A DNA stretch of 56,511 bases from Chloroflexota bacterium. GTDB taxonomy: Bacteria; Chloroflexota; Anaerolineae; B4-G1. The translations under genes and the position numbers were made by a program. The notes below the pieces were generated by a model. The model did not search any database and was not told the origin of the DNA. It saw only the letters and a list, made by a program, of their open reading frames with translations. The DNA lies in the NCBI GenBank assembly GCA_012514315.1, contig JAAZAN010000013.1, positions 1 through 56,511 on the forward strand. Direction: 5' to 3'. Below are positions 36,437 to 44,187 of the stretch, one piece after another (positions within the stretch are counted from its first letter, which is position 1; each line of letters begins with the position of its first letter).

Positions 36437-36464
36437 ATTCTATGGCCTTCGGGGAACTGTGCAA
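36437..36464 (-). promoter_or_regulatory. Putative promoter of the PfpI gene
   Basis: On the minus strand, TTGCAC (36464 to 36459) and TAGAAT (36442 to 36437) are 16 bp apart. Confidence 0.55.
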
Positions 36465-36548
36465 GTGCCATGTGACGGCACGCTCACCATCGGAGCAGGC
36501 GCTAGTCCACATCTCTGAAGAGTGGCGGAATCCGTCGCGCCGCAATGG

Positions 36549-36576
36549 TTGCCTGGCATCGTACCGGCGCTATACT
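36549..36576 (+). promoter_or_regulatory. Putative promoter of the membrane hybrid kinase
   Basis: TTGCCT (36549-36554) and TATACT (36571-36576) are 16 bp apart. Upstream in-frame ATG 36442 would precede this promoter, so the start at 36688 is favoured. The remainder of 36394-36687 shows nothing else. Confidence 0.6.
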
Positions 36577-36687
36577 ATCGTGTGCCAGAGGCCATCGAGA
36601 TGGGGCCCGGCCTCAAGTCTGTGGGTCAGCCAATGTGCGGCCGGGAATAACCGACCCGGGCGTACCGCTGGAGAGAAGAGAGATAAG

Positions 36688-38907
36688 ATGAGTGGACTAT
36701 CCTCACGAACGGGCAACGATACCGACCTGCATATCTCGGCGCAGGCGGTGGGCGTCGGCGTGGCAATCAGCGGGTTGGTTCTGCTGGCGGTCAGCGAGTT
36801 CGCTGACCGCCCTGACGCGATGACAGGCTACAGCCTGCTGATGCTGGCAGCAGGGGCCACGGTTGGTGCGGTATCGGAGGGGCGGCGCATCGGGTTCCGC
36901 TGGTTGACCGTCGGAATCGTCGCCGCATTTACGCTCCTGGCCGGTCGGTGGCTGGACCTCACCAGCGCGCTGGTCTTGTTCGCCGTCCCAGTGAGCGTGG
37001 CGGCGGTACTAATCGGTCCATCCGCTGGCGCACTCATTGCGCTGGGCGCCTCGCTACCTCTCCTGCTTCCGGGCGCGAGTCCGTTTGCGGCTGTATCGCT
37101 CACCGTCAAGCTCCTCGTCCTGCTGGCCACCTGGGGCACGTTGGGCCTCATCTACGGTCTCTACCGGCGTCTCAGCGAGCTCGAAGGCTGGCTACAGGAG
37201 TACTTCCGTCAGTCGCAGTCGCTCGTGGAAGAGGCGCGCGATCGGCGGGCTGAACTCGGGCAGGCTATGGAGACGATGACGCATCTGAACCGCCAGCTCC
37301 TTCTAGTCAATGAGCGGTCCGCCGCGCTGCGGATGGCCGCAGAGGACGCTGAGCGCACGAAGGCGGCTTTTGTGGCCAAGGTAAGCCACGAGTTGCGGAC
37401 ACCGCTCAACATGATCATTGGCTTGGTGGGGCTGATGGTCGAGAAGCCATGGAGCTACGGGGAAGGGGCGTCGGGTGGGGTGGTCCCTGCTGATCTGATG
37501 GAAGATCTGCGAATCGTCTACCGCAACTCACAGCATCTCCTGAGTCTCATCAACGACGTCCTTGATCTCAGCCAGGTAGAGGCGGGGCGCTTGACGCTCT
37601 ATCGTGAGCCAGTGAACCTGGCCGAGGTCATCCATACCGCGGCCGAGGCGGTCAAACCATTGATCGACAAGAAGGGTCTGTCACTGGACGTCTACATTCC
37701 AGATGATCTGCCTGAGGTACGCTGTGATCGGACACGGATCCGACAGGTCGTCCTCAACCTGGTGAGCAACGCCGCCCGGTTCACGGAACAAGGCAGTATC
37801 TCCATCAGACTGGGTGTACAGGATGGTCGGATCACCGTGCAGGTGCGCGACACCGGGCCTGGGGTTGCGCCGGATGTCGTGGAACGAATCTTCGAGCCGT
37901 TCTATCAGGCTGATGAAAGAGTCTGGCATGACAAGGGCGGGAGCGGACTTGGGCTGAGTATTAGCCGTCAGTTCGTCCGGCTTCACGGTGGGCGTATCTG
38001 GCTGGAGAGCGAAATCGGGGTGGGGTCGACCTTTGCCTTTGATCTGCCGCTCGTCGAGCCCGTCGCGTCGGTGTCCTCGCCTGCTGGCCTCATCCGACCG
38101 GATTGGGTGTGGCGAGAGCAGGCCTTCCGCACAGATCAGGTTGACTTGCTGGATGAACCGGTGAGGCCGCGGGTTGTTGTCTGCGATGTGTCCGATGACT
38201 TGGTGCAAGATCTGGCCTCGCTCGATGAGCAGGTCGAATTTGTCCACGTGCGGAGTCTGGAGGAAGCCGCTGTGCAGGTAGCGGAGTGCCCCGTGCAGCT
38301 CGTGCTGCTCAACGAACCCGATAGCCAACAGATGACAGCTCGCTTCGATCAAACGCGAAAGACGATCCACAGTGCGCCGGTCGTTGGTACATCGATGCCC
38401 TCACGATTGGCTCGTGTGCATGCGGCCGGATCGATAGGCTATCTGACGAAGCCGGTCACTCAGGGGCAGCTCGAGCAGGCTGTGCGGGGCATCTTGACGC
38501 CAGTACGACGCGTCTTGGTCGTCGATGACAACGATGAGGTGCTGCATCTGTTGGATCGTATGTTGCGCACGATGATCGCTGATCTAGAGGTGCACGCAGT
38601 CTCCAGTGGCCGACAGGCGATCAGGGCGATGCGAGAGACCCATTATGATCTTGTCCTGCTTGACGTCATCATGCCGGATCTCGATGGGTGGGGTGTGTTG
38701 GAGCAAAAAGGACGTGACCCGATGCTGAGGGAAGTACCAGTCATTCTCGTCTCAGCGCAAGATCCTATGGATCAGCCTCGAGTCAGCGACACATTCTATG
38801 CGACGACAGGCGGCGGGATATCCGTCAGCCAGCTACTCCGCTGTGCGCTGGGCTTCTCGGAGGCTGTTTCGAGGCGTGCAGCAGCGCCTGATCCAATGCC
38901 TGGATGA
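36688..38907 (+). CDS. Membrane hybrid histidine kinase with two complementary half-receivers
   Basis: 739 residues from ATG 36688. About five to six membrane helices (25-160) are followed by a coiled coil and HisKA with His234 in VSHELRTPLN. The HATPase domain has NLVSNAARF, RDTGPGV and GGSGLGLSI. Two receiver-like domains follow. The first (about 495-600) has LLNEPDS, so the acceptor Asp is replaced by Asn542, although its KP motif remains (YLTKPV). The second (about 607-725) has DDND and acceptor Asp659 in LLDVIMPD but ends ATTGGGISVSQLL without the conserved Lys-Pro. So only the second can be phosphorylated, and it lacks its switch Lys. The gene ends inside the 3' end of the convergent HTH-receiver gene. 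Confidence 0.92.
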   Translation: MSGLSSRTGNDTDLHISAQAVGVGVAISGLVLLAVSEFADRPDAMTGYSLLMLAAGATVGAVSEGRRIGFRWLTVGIVAAFTLLAGRWLDLTSALVLFAVPVSVAAVLIGPSAGALIALGASLPLLLPGASPFAAVSLTVKLLVLLATWGTLGLIYGLYRRLSELEGWLQEYFRQSQSLVEEARDRRAELGQAMETMTHLNRQLLLVNERSAALRMAAEDAERTKAAFVAKVSHELRTPLNMIIGLVGLMVEKPWSYGEGASGGVVPADLMEDLRIVYRNSQHLLSLINDVLDLSQVEAGRLTLYREPVNLAEVIHTAAEAVKPLIDKKGLSLDVYIPDDLPEVRCDRTRIRQVVLNLVSNAARFTEQGSISIRLGVQDGRITVQVRDTGPGVAPDVVERIFEPFYQADERVWHDKGGSGLGLSISRQFVRLHGGRIWLESEIGVGSTFAFDLPLVEPVASVSSPAGLIRPDWVWREQAFRTDQVDLLDEPVRPRVVVCDVSDDLVQDLASLDEQVEFVHVRSLEEAAVQVAECPVQLVLLNEPDSQQMTARFDQTRKTIHSAPVVGTSMPSRLARVHAAGSIGYLTKPVTQGQLEQAVRGILTPVRRVLVVDDNDEVLHLLDRMLRTMIADLEVHAVSSGRQAIRAMRETHYDLVLLDVIMPDLDGWGVLEQKGRDPMLREVPVILVSAQDPMDQPRVSDTFYATTGGGISVSQLLRCALGFSEAVSRRAAAPDPMPG

Positions 38908-40108
38908 ATTCCTGGTGCTGGACTGGCTTGCTGACGTAGATCGCCGCACCCAACGCCAGCGCCAGCTCCTCTTCGCGCATCACAGAGCAGGCGACTATGG
39001 GAATATCCCGGGTCAGAGCATTCTGGTGGAGCAAAGTCAAGAGCTCCCATCCGTCTACATCAGGCAACATGATGTCCAGTACGATGATGTCAGGCTGCGT
39101 CGCTCCCACAGTATCCAGGATGTTCGCGCCCTCAGTCGAATGGGTGATATGGTAGCGAGTACCGCGAACACAGCGGCGATAGTAGTGGACCAGATCCCGG
39201 TTGTCATCCACGACCAACACCCTGATCTGGCCGGGTGAGACGAGGTGGATTTGAATGCTGAACCCGGCGTCTCCTGAGAGTACATCGACGCTGCCATTCT
39301 GGGATCTCACGATCTCACGCAGTAGATCGAGTTTGGGCGAGTCTGTTGCGCAGGACGAACCACAGGACACCTGGACAGTGACACTGGGCCGGGTCTGTGC
39401 GGCACAGACTTCGATCAACGAACACTCGCGTCCGGCGTGTTCGATGATGTGGCCCATTGCGGTTATCAGCGCCTGGCGCACGGCCGATGGATTGGCAGCA
39501 GCAACCAGTTCGGAGTCCACGGGGACCACGTCGACGAGAATACCATGGGATGCAGCGACGACGCGTCCAAGCTCAACGGCGGTTTGCACGGCGTCACGCA
39601 CAGCTACGAGGCGCACTGCATCGCCCTCCTGCAGTGATTCCAGATCCTGTCGAACCTGAGACCGCCACGAATCGGACTCATCGAGCGACATCCGGGAGGG
39701 ATCTGGCCGTTCGCCGATCAGTTCGGCGCCGCCCGACGTTGTCGCCTCGCGGCCTGTCCACGTCTCCCATAGCCTCTGGGCGAGCGCATGGACGGCTTCC
39801 TGCTGCACCCGGCGTAGATGGCGCACGCTGAGGTCCATCCGTTCGGCCGTCTCTTCCTGTGTCAGCTGCAGTACGAAACGGTGGTGAAGCAGAACGTAGA
39901 TCCGTCGGGCGCCTGACTCCAAGGGAACCTCCGCAGGGGGTTCCATCGCGGCGATGGCCTGAGCGATGGCGGTCTGAAGTGGACCGGCCCCATCGGACGA
40001 GGCGCAGCCAATCACCCGATACAAGAGCTCGGCAGGCTCGTGCTCGGGATCATAGAGGTGGTTCAGCGTGTAATGGAGATGCTCGCGGAATACCTCAAAG
40101 GTCTCCAT
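38825..40108 (-). CDS. HTH / degenerate GHKL / receiver protein, leaderless
   Basis: 427 residues from ATG 40108. Residues 80-113 (LTQEETAERMDLSVRHLRRVQQ) form a sigma-region-4-like helix-turn-helix. Residues about 155-290 resemble a GHKL ATPase (AVRQALITAMGHIIEHA for the N box region, a poor G1 box, then FSIQIHLV) but lack clear ATP-lid glycines. The C-terminal receiver (about 295-415) is intact: VVDDN, the Asp in VLDIMLPDVDGW, and YVSKPV. Order and content are unusual, since response regulators normally carry the receiver first. The promoter puts transcription start at or next to the ATG. It is tail-to-tail with the membrane kinase and overlaps it by 83 bp, so the two may be partners. Confidence 0.85.
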   Translation of the reverse strand: METFEVFREHLHYTLNHLYDPEHEPAELLYRVIGCASSDGAGPLQTAIAQAIAAMEPPAEVPLESGARRIYVLLHHRFVLQLTQEETAERMDLSVRHLRRVQQEAVHALAQRLWETWTGREATTSGGAELIGERPDPSRMSLDESDSWRSQVRQDLESLQEGDAVRLVAVRDAVQTAVELGRVVAASHGILVDVVPVDSELVAAANPSAVRQALITAMGHIIEHAGRECSLIEVCAAQTRPSVTVQVSCGSSCATDSPKLDLLREIVRSQNGSVDVLSGDAGFSIQIHLVSPGQIRVLVVDDNRDLVHYYRRCVRGTRYHITHSTEGANILDTVGATQPDIIVLDIMLPDVDGWELLTLLHQNALTRDIPIVACSVMREEELALALGAAIYVSKPVQHQEFIQALDQALLHASKQPPRSPAHSGVAG

Positions 40109-40115
40109 GCGAGGG

Positions 40116-40144
40116 ATGTTAGCACGGTGTGTATCGATTGTCAA
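40116..40144 (-). promoter_or_regulatory. Promoter giving a leaderless transcript of the HTH-receiver gene
   Basis: On the minus strand, TTGACA (40144 to 40139) and TAACAT (40121 to 40116) are 17 bp apart. The start codon A is at 40108, 7 bp past the -10 box, where transcription normally begins. No ribosome site exists. The in-frame ATG at 40144 lies within the -35 box and cannot be used. Confidence 0.65.
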
Positions 40145-40158
40145 AGACTGATCACACT

Positions 40159-40186
40159 TTGCTGGACCAGTCGATCAGAGTATGAT
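40159..40186 (+). promoter_or_regulatory. Putative promoter of the Eis-like acetyltransferase
   Basis: TTGCTG (40159-40164) and TATGAT (40181-40186) are 16 bp apart. The promoter is back-to-back with the leaderless one; GGAGGTGA follows at 40193-40200. Confidence 0.5.
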
Positions 40187-40206
40187 GGGCGTGGAGGTGA
40201 GAACTC

Positions 40207-41490
40207 ATGGAAGGATTTCGACGCAACCTTGCAGATGGGTTAGTCTTGCGCTGTGTTCGCGACGAGCAAGACATTGAGGCCTACGCCGCCTTCAACACGG
40301 CTGAGATAGGCGCTGTACAGGGTTCGACGTGCGCCCACTTGCTGCGCCACCATCCTGACGTTAGGCCTGACTACTTCCTCCTTGTGGAGGATACCCGTTC
40401 GGGCGAGATCGTCTCGACGACCTGTCTGATCCCGTGGCGATGTCAGTACGAGAATGTGGTTCTGGATGTCGCGATGCTCGAGATGGTAGTCACCCATCCC
40501 GACTATCGAAAACGTGGGCTGGTACGGGCGCAGGTGGAGCGTTTCCACGAGACTGTCGCGGCGAATCGTTTCGACCTGGCGATCATCGAGGGCATTCCAT
40601 ACTACTATCGGCAGTATGGCTATGCCTACGCATTGGATCACTGGGGGAGCGATTCGCTGCCGGCGTGGCGTGTTCCGGCGCCTGTTCAGGATCGTTCGCC
40701 GGAACACCGCCTGCGCCAGGCTACGCCGGCTGACATCGACATGCTCTCCCGGGCCCATCGCGACGCCGCGGTTGGTCTGCAGCTACACACGCTGCGCGGC
40801 GCTGACTACTGGCGTTACCTTCTGGAGGCCGCTGGATATCCGGTGCGAGTTCTCGAGCACACGGCCACCGGAGAACCTGTCGGGTATATCGTGACGACGC
40901 GGCGGGCCGACCACGGCGTCCACATCATTGAACACGGGATCATGCGTCAGGACGTCGCGCTGGATGTGTTGACTGCACTGAGGGCTGAGGGGGCCGCCGA
41001 GATCGGGCTGGGGTGGCCGCGGGAGAGCGCATTGGTGCAGCTTGGCCGGGGCCTGGGCAGTATGCCGGAGTACTCGGATCAGTGGTTGGTGCGGCCGTGC
41101 GATGTGCCGGTGTTCCTGATGAAGATTGCGCCCGTGCTCGAGGGACGTCTGCAGCGCGCTGGTTGTGGGAAGGTCAGGACCGACATCGTGCTGAACCTCT
41201 TTCGACAGGCCTATGTACTGCACCTGGAGGCCGGGGCCTTGACGTGCGTGGAACCCGTGGGTTTCGTCGATGCGTCGATGGGCGCCGATGGGGGCGATCT
41301 GTGCATTCCCCCAGATGCATTTGTGCGGCTCGTGATGGGATATCGAGGCCTCGATGAACTGCGGGATGCCTGGCCGGACATCGTGGTGAAGCCCAGGAGC
41401 CGGTATCTGCTGGACGCGCTCTTTCCGCGGGTTCCGTCCTATGTCTGGATGCCCTATCTTGATGCAGGACCATCCGTCTGGCCGCACTGA
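40207..41490 (+). CDS. Eis-like GNAT acetyltransferase
   Basis: 427-residue protein with two GNAT-type halves followed by a C-terminal SCP2-like region, the layout of Eis and related acetyltransferases. The first half has VAMLEMVVTHPDYRKRGLVRAQVERF (acetyl-CoA loop RKRGLV), then AIIEGIPYYYRQYGYAYAL, very like other Eis-like proteins. The second half starts near RLRQATPADIDMLSRAH. The ATG follows GGAGGTGA by six bases. Eis enzymes acetylate amines on aminoglycosides or lysines; the substrate here is unknown. An intrinsic terminator follows at 41530. Confidence 0.85.
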   Translation: MEGFRRNLADGLVLRCVRDEQDIEAYAAFNTAEIGAVQGSTCAHLLRHHPDVRPDYFLLVEDTRSGEIVSTTCLIPWRCQYENVVLDVAMLEMVVTHPDYRKRGLVRAQVERFHETVAANRFDLAIIEGIPYYYRQYGYAYALDHWGSDSLPAWRVPAPVQDRSPEHRLRQATPADIDMLSRAHRDAAVGLQLHTLRGADYWRYLLEAAGYPVRVLEHTATGEPVGYIVTTRRADHGVHIIEHGIMRQDVALDVLTALRAEGAAEIGLGWPRESALVQLGRGLGSMPEYSDQWLVRPCDVPVFLMKIAPVLEGRLQRAGCGKVRTDIVLNLFRQAYVLHLEAGALTCVEPVGFVDASMGADGGDLCIPPDAFVRLVMGYRGLDELRDAWPDIVVKPRSRYLLDALFPRVPSYVWMPYLDAGPSVWPH

Positions 41491-41529
41491 CGAAGGGCGG
41501 TCATCATTCCAGAACTGTTGCGCCTCGAC

Positions 41530-41554
41530 AGCGGCCTACATATGGCCGCTTTTT
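41530..41554 (+). terminator. Intrinsic terminator
   Basis: AGCGGCC (41530-41536) and GGCCGCT (41544-41550) form a 7-bp stem with loop TACATAT, ending in TTTTT (41550-41554). It closes the acetyltransferase unit. Confidence 0.8.
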
Positions 41555-41558
41555 GTCC

Positions 41559-41587
41559 TTGATTCCATCTCGTCTGGTTGGTATCAT
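41559..41587 (+). promoter_or_regulatory. Putative promoter of the amino-sugar locus, with long leader
   Basis: TTGATT (41559-41564) and TATCAT (41582-41587) are 17 bp apart, just after the terminator. The first gene starts at 41805, so the leader is about 210 nt. I see no known riboswitch in it; the gap 41491-41804 otherwise holds only the terminator. Confidence 0.5.
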
Positions 41588-41804
41588 GAAGTGAGAGGCT
41601 CGAGCTTCTGGAGCTTCCGCGGCGTGCCTCTGGCGATCTGAAGCCAGTGGTAGGTGCATTATTTCCGCTGGTGGTATCGGCTCTTCAGAGGCGTCGTTCT
41701 GGAGCCTGGCGCGGCTGGAGCCGGTTGTGGGAGGAGTGCGCGCAGACGCTTTCCACCGATGTGACAGCCCCACAGGGGACATTCGCCTACAAGGAGATGT
41801 GAGA

Positions 41805-42965
41805 ATGGCACGGGTTTTTGGGGACTTGGAGCTAGGGTATCTCAAGGAGGTACTGGACAGCGGGAAGCTCGGCTGGTATCACGAGGAAGGCAGCATGACG
41901 ACCCGGTTGGAGGAGGCGTTCGCGCAGCGGGTCGGGGTGACGCGTGGCATCGCGCGGAACTCGGCGATGACGGCGCTGGCTCAGGCGGTGAGCATCAGTG
42001 GCGCCGGAACAGGGTACGAGGTGTTGTGCGATCCCATTGTGCACTTTGGCGCGGTGGCGGCGCTCTACTTCAACGCGGTGCCCCGGTTTGTGGACATCAA
42101 GTACGACACGTATCTGATGGACCCGGCATCGGTGCGGGCGAATATCACCGATAGGACGAAGGCGCTGATCGTTACTAACCTGTGGGGTATGTGCGCCGAA
42201 CTCGATGAGATCCGCGCGATCTGTGACGAGCACGGAATCTTCATGATCGAGGATTGCGCGCACAACATGGGGTCGTACTGGAAGGGAAAGCACGCTGGCT
42301 CGTATGGCGATCTGGGATGCTTCAGCTTCCAGCAGGGCAAGCACATCCCGACGGGCGATGGATGCGTGATGACGACGAATCGGGAGGACCTGTACGAGAA
42401 GCTGTACAACGAGTGGGCGTTCAGCGGTGAGTCGCCGGCGTTCCTGACGCTGAACTTCCGGATGAATGAGATGACGGCAGCGGTGGGTTTGGCGCAGTTG
42501 CAGCGACTGGACGGTTACCTGGCGGAGTACAGCGATAACCTGCGGGTGATGAACGAGGCGATCAGCGACTGTGGTTGGCTGAAGACGCGGGAGGCGCCAT
42601 CCGACGCGGTGCAGTCGGGATACATCTGGGCGTGCCTGTGGGAGGGTGACCAGCACGGGTTGGAGTACGAGCGGTTCAAGGAAGTCAGTGCGGAACTGGG
42701 TGTGCCGTTACGCTTTGGGTTCAATCAGGTGCCGGCCTACAAGTTCGACATCTTCAAGGGCTCGACGGCCTACGGACATCCGGATTGTCCTGTGCGGTGC
42801 CCGTTCTACGAGAGCGACTACCGATACGAGGACGGTCTGTGTCCGGTGGCGGAGGACCTGATGCCGCGCATCATCAATACGGGGTTGATCGAAGTGCCGC
42901 CGGACGAGGTCAAGCGACGGGCCGATCTGCTCTGGGAAGCGATCAAGAAGACAGAGATGGGATAG
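41805..42965 (+). CDS. DegT/DnrJ/EryC1/StrS family aminotransferase
   Basis: 386-residue PLP enzyme of the sugar aminotransferase family. ATG 41805 has AAGGAGATG upstream. Features: ARNSAMTALAQAV (substrate and phosphate loop), VDIKYDTYLMD, TNLWGMCAELDEI, IEDCAHNMGS with Asp150 for the pyridine nitrogen, and PLP Lys179 in FSFQQGKHIPTGDG; the SFxxxK region has QQGKH where many have SxxK. The C-terminal VPAYKFDIFKG and RCPFYE segments are family-like. It transfers an amino group to or from a keto-sugar. It heads the locus with the Gfo/Idh oxidoreductase that can make or use such a keto-sugar. Confidence 0.9.
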   Translation: MARVFGDLELGYLKEVLDSGKLGWYHEEGSMTTRLEEAFAQRVGVTRGIARNSAMTALAQAVSISGAGTGYEVLCDPIVHFGAVAALYFNAVPRFVDIKYDTYLMDPASVRANITDRTKALIVTNLWGMCAELDEIRAICDEHGIFMIEDCAHNMGSYWKGKHAGSYGDLGCFSFQQGKHIPTGDGCVMTTNREDLYEKLYNEWAFSGESPAFLTLNFRMNEMTAAVGLAQLQRLDGYLAEYSDNLRVMNEAISDCGWLKTREAPSDAVQSGYIWACLWEGDQHGLEYERFKEVSAELGVPLRFGFNQVPAYKFDIFKGSTAYGHPDCPVRCPFYESDYRYEDGLCPVAEDLMPRIINTGLIEVPPDEVKRRADLLWEAIKKTEMG

Positions 42966-42970
42966 GATAG

Positions 42971-43000
42971 AACGCACCCGACCTGCAGGTCGGGTGCGTT
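42971..43000. repeat. Perfect 30-bp palindrome between the aminotransferase and oxidoreductase genes
   Basis: The half AACGCACCCGACCTG is followed immediately by its reverse complement, with no loop spacer. No T-tract follows. It starts 5 bp after the aminotransferase stop. It could be an RNA hairpin limiting read-through or protecting the upstream mRNA, or a protein-binding site. Confidence 0.85.
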
Positions 43001-43036
43001 GGGTATACGGGCTTGAGGGTAGAGAAGGAGGGTGTG

Positions 43037-44059
43037 GTGAGCGAACAGGGAGCAAGGCTCAAGACCGGAGTGATCGGGCTGGGCGTGGGCCGGACGCACA
43101 TTCAGGGGTATCAGGCTGCATCAGCGGCGGAACCGGTCGCGGTCGCTGATGTCAATGAGGCCGCGCTAGAGCGTGCGAAGGCCGACTATGGCATTCCCAC
43201 GGTCTACACCGATTACCGCGAGTTGTTGGCAGATGACGCCATCGGAGCGGTGTCGATCTGCACGCCGGACAAGTTTCACGCGGAGCAGGCGCTCGCTGCT
43301 CTGGACGCGGGCAAGCACGTGTTGTGCGAAAAGCCGCTTGCGTTGACGGCCGAGGAAGCCAGGGCCATCGTGCAGAAGGTGCGTGATACCGGGCTTAAGT
43401 TCATGATGTGTCACAACTACCGGTTCATCCCGCAGTTTGCCGAACTGAAGCAACGGCTGGACAGCAAGATCCTGGGGCAGGTCTATTACGGCGACAGCAG
43501 CTACGTGCAGGATCTGTACTCGATGGCGGCCTTTGGTCCGGACTACTGGCGCTTCAAGGATCCACAGAACTTCTATTTGGGCGGCGCGGTGCACAACGTG
43601 GACCTGCTGCTGTGGCTACTGGGCGAGGTCGTGGAGGTGAGCGCCTACTCCAACCATGCCTGGGAAGCGTATCCGATCGACGAGAACTACGTCTCAAACT
43701 TCCGTTTCGCAGACGGCTCTATCGGTCGGGTGCTTCTCTTGTTGGGGTCGCACATGAAGGACGAGTTCTTCGTGGACCTCAACATCTACGGAGCGGGCGG
43801 CGCCCTGAAGGCGACGATGCAGTCGCCGCACCTGATTGTGAATGTGGCAGACCTGCCCAGTGACCGGCAGGACATCATTCGGGTAGAGCTGGCGAACTCG
43901 CACCATCTGGCGATCGCTGCGTTCGTGAACAGTGTGCTGGAGGATCGAACACCACCGATTACGGTAGAGGATGGTGCTCGGACGGTGGCGGTGTGTCTGG
44001 CGGCGATCGAGTCCGCGCGGGAAGGGCGGCCGGTGCAGGTGGATTACGGCCTCATGTAG
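43037..44059 (+). CDS. Gfo/Idh/MocA family oxidoreductase
   Basis: 340-residue NAD(P)-dependent sugar or cyclitol dehydrogenase. GTG 43037 is chosen because AAGGAGG ends five bases upstream; it continues SEQGARLKTG. The Rossmann start VIGLGVGRTHIQGY has the GxGxGRxH pattern. AVSICTPDKFHAEQALAAL, HVLCEKPLALT (the EKP box) and MCHNYRFIPQ are family hallmarks. GGAVHNVDLLLWLLGE carries the catalytic-site His-Asp (H-x-x-D). With the DegT enzyme it could interconvert a hydroxyl, keto and amino group at one sugar position, as in kanosamine or inosamine metabolism; that pairing is inference. Confidence 0.9.
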   Translation: MSEQGARLKTGVIGLGVGRTHIQGYQAASAAEPVAVADVNEAALERAKADYGIPTVYTDYRELLADDAIGAVSICTPDKFHAEQALAALDAGKHVLCEKPLALTAEEARAIVQKVRDTGLKFMMCHNYRFIPQFAELKQRLDSKILGQVYYGDSSYVQDLYSMAAFGPDYWRFKDPQNFYLGGAVHNVDLLLWLLGEVVEVSAYSNHAWEAYPIDENYVSNFRFADGSIGRVLLLLGSHMKDEFFVDLNIYGAGGALKATMQSPHLIVNVADLPSDRQDIIRVELANSHHLAIAAFVNSVLEDRTPPITVEDGARTVAVCLAAIESAREGRPVQVDYGLM

Positions 44060-44187
44060 GCAGGGATTCAGACCGGGGGCCACCGCGCTCGATCAACCGA
44101 AGGAGGTGGGCGATTCGAGGACTTCGTTAGCTGTGCTATAGGATTGCTGTATTGGGTGGGTTTTAAACAACTTAGGAGGAAGCAAGA

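Noticed and set aside
36442-36687. 82-codon N-terminal extension of the membrane hybrid kinase
   Set aside because: It begins in the PfpI promoter and upstream of the kinase's own promoter; the ATG at 36688 follows GAGAGA.
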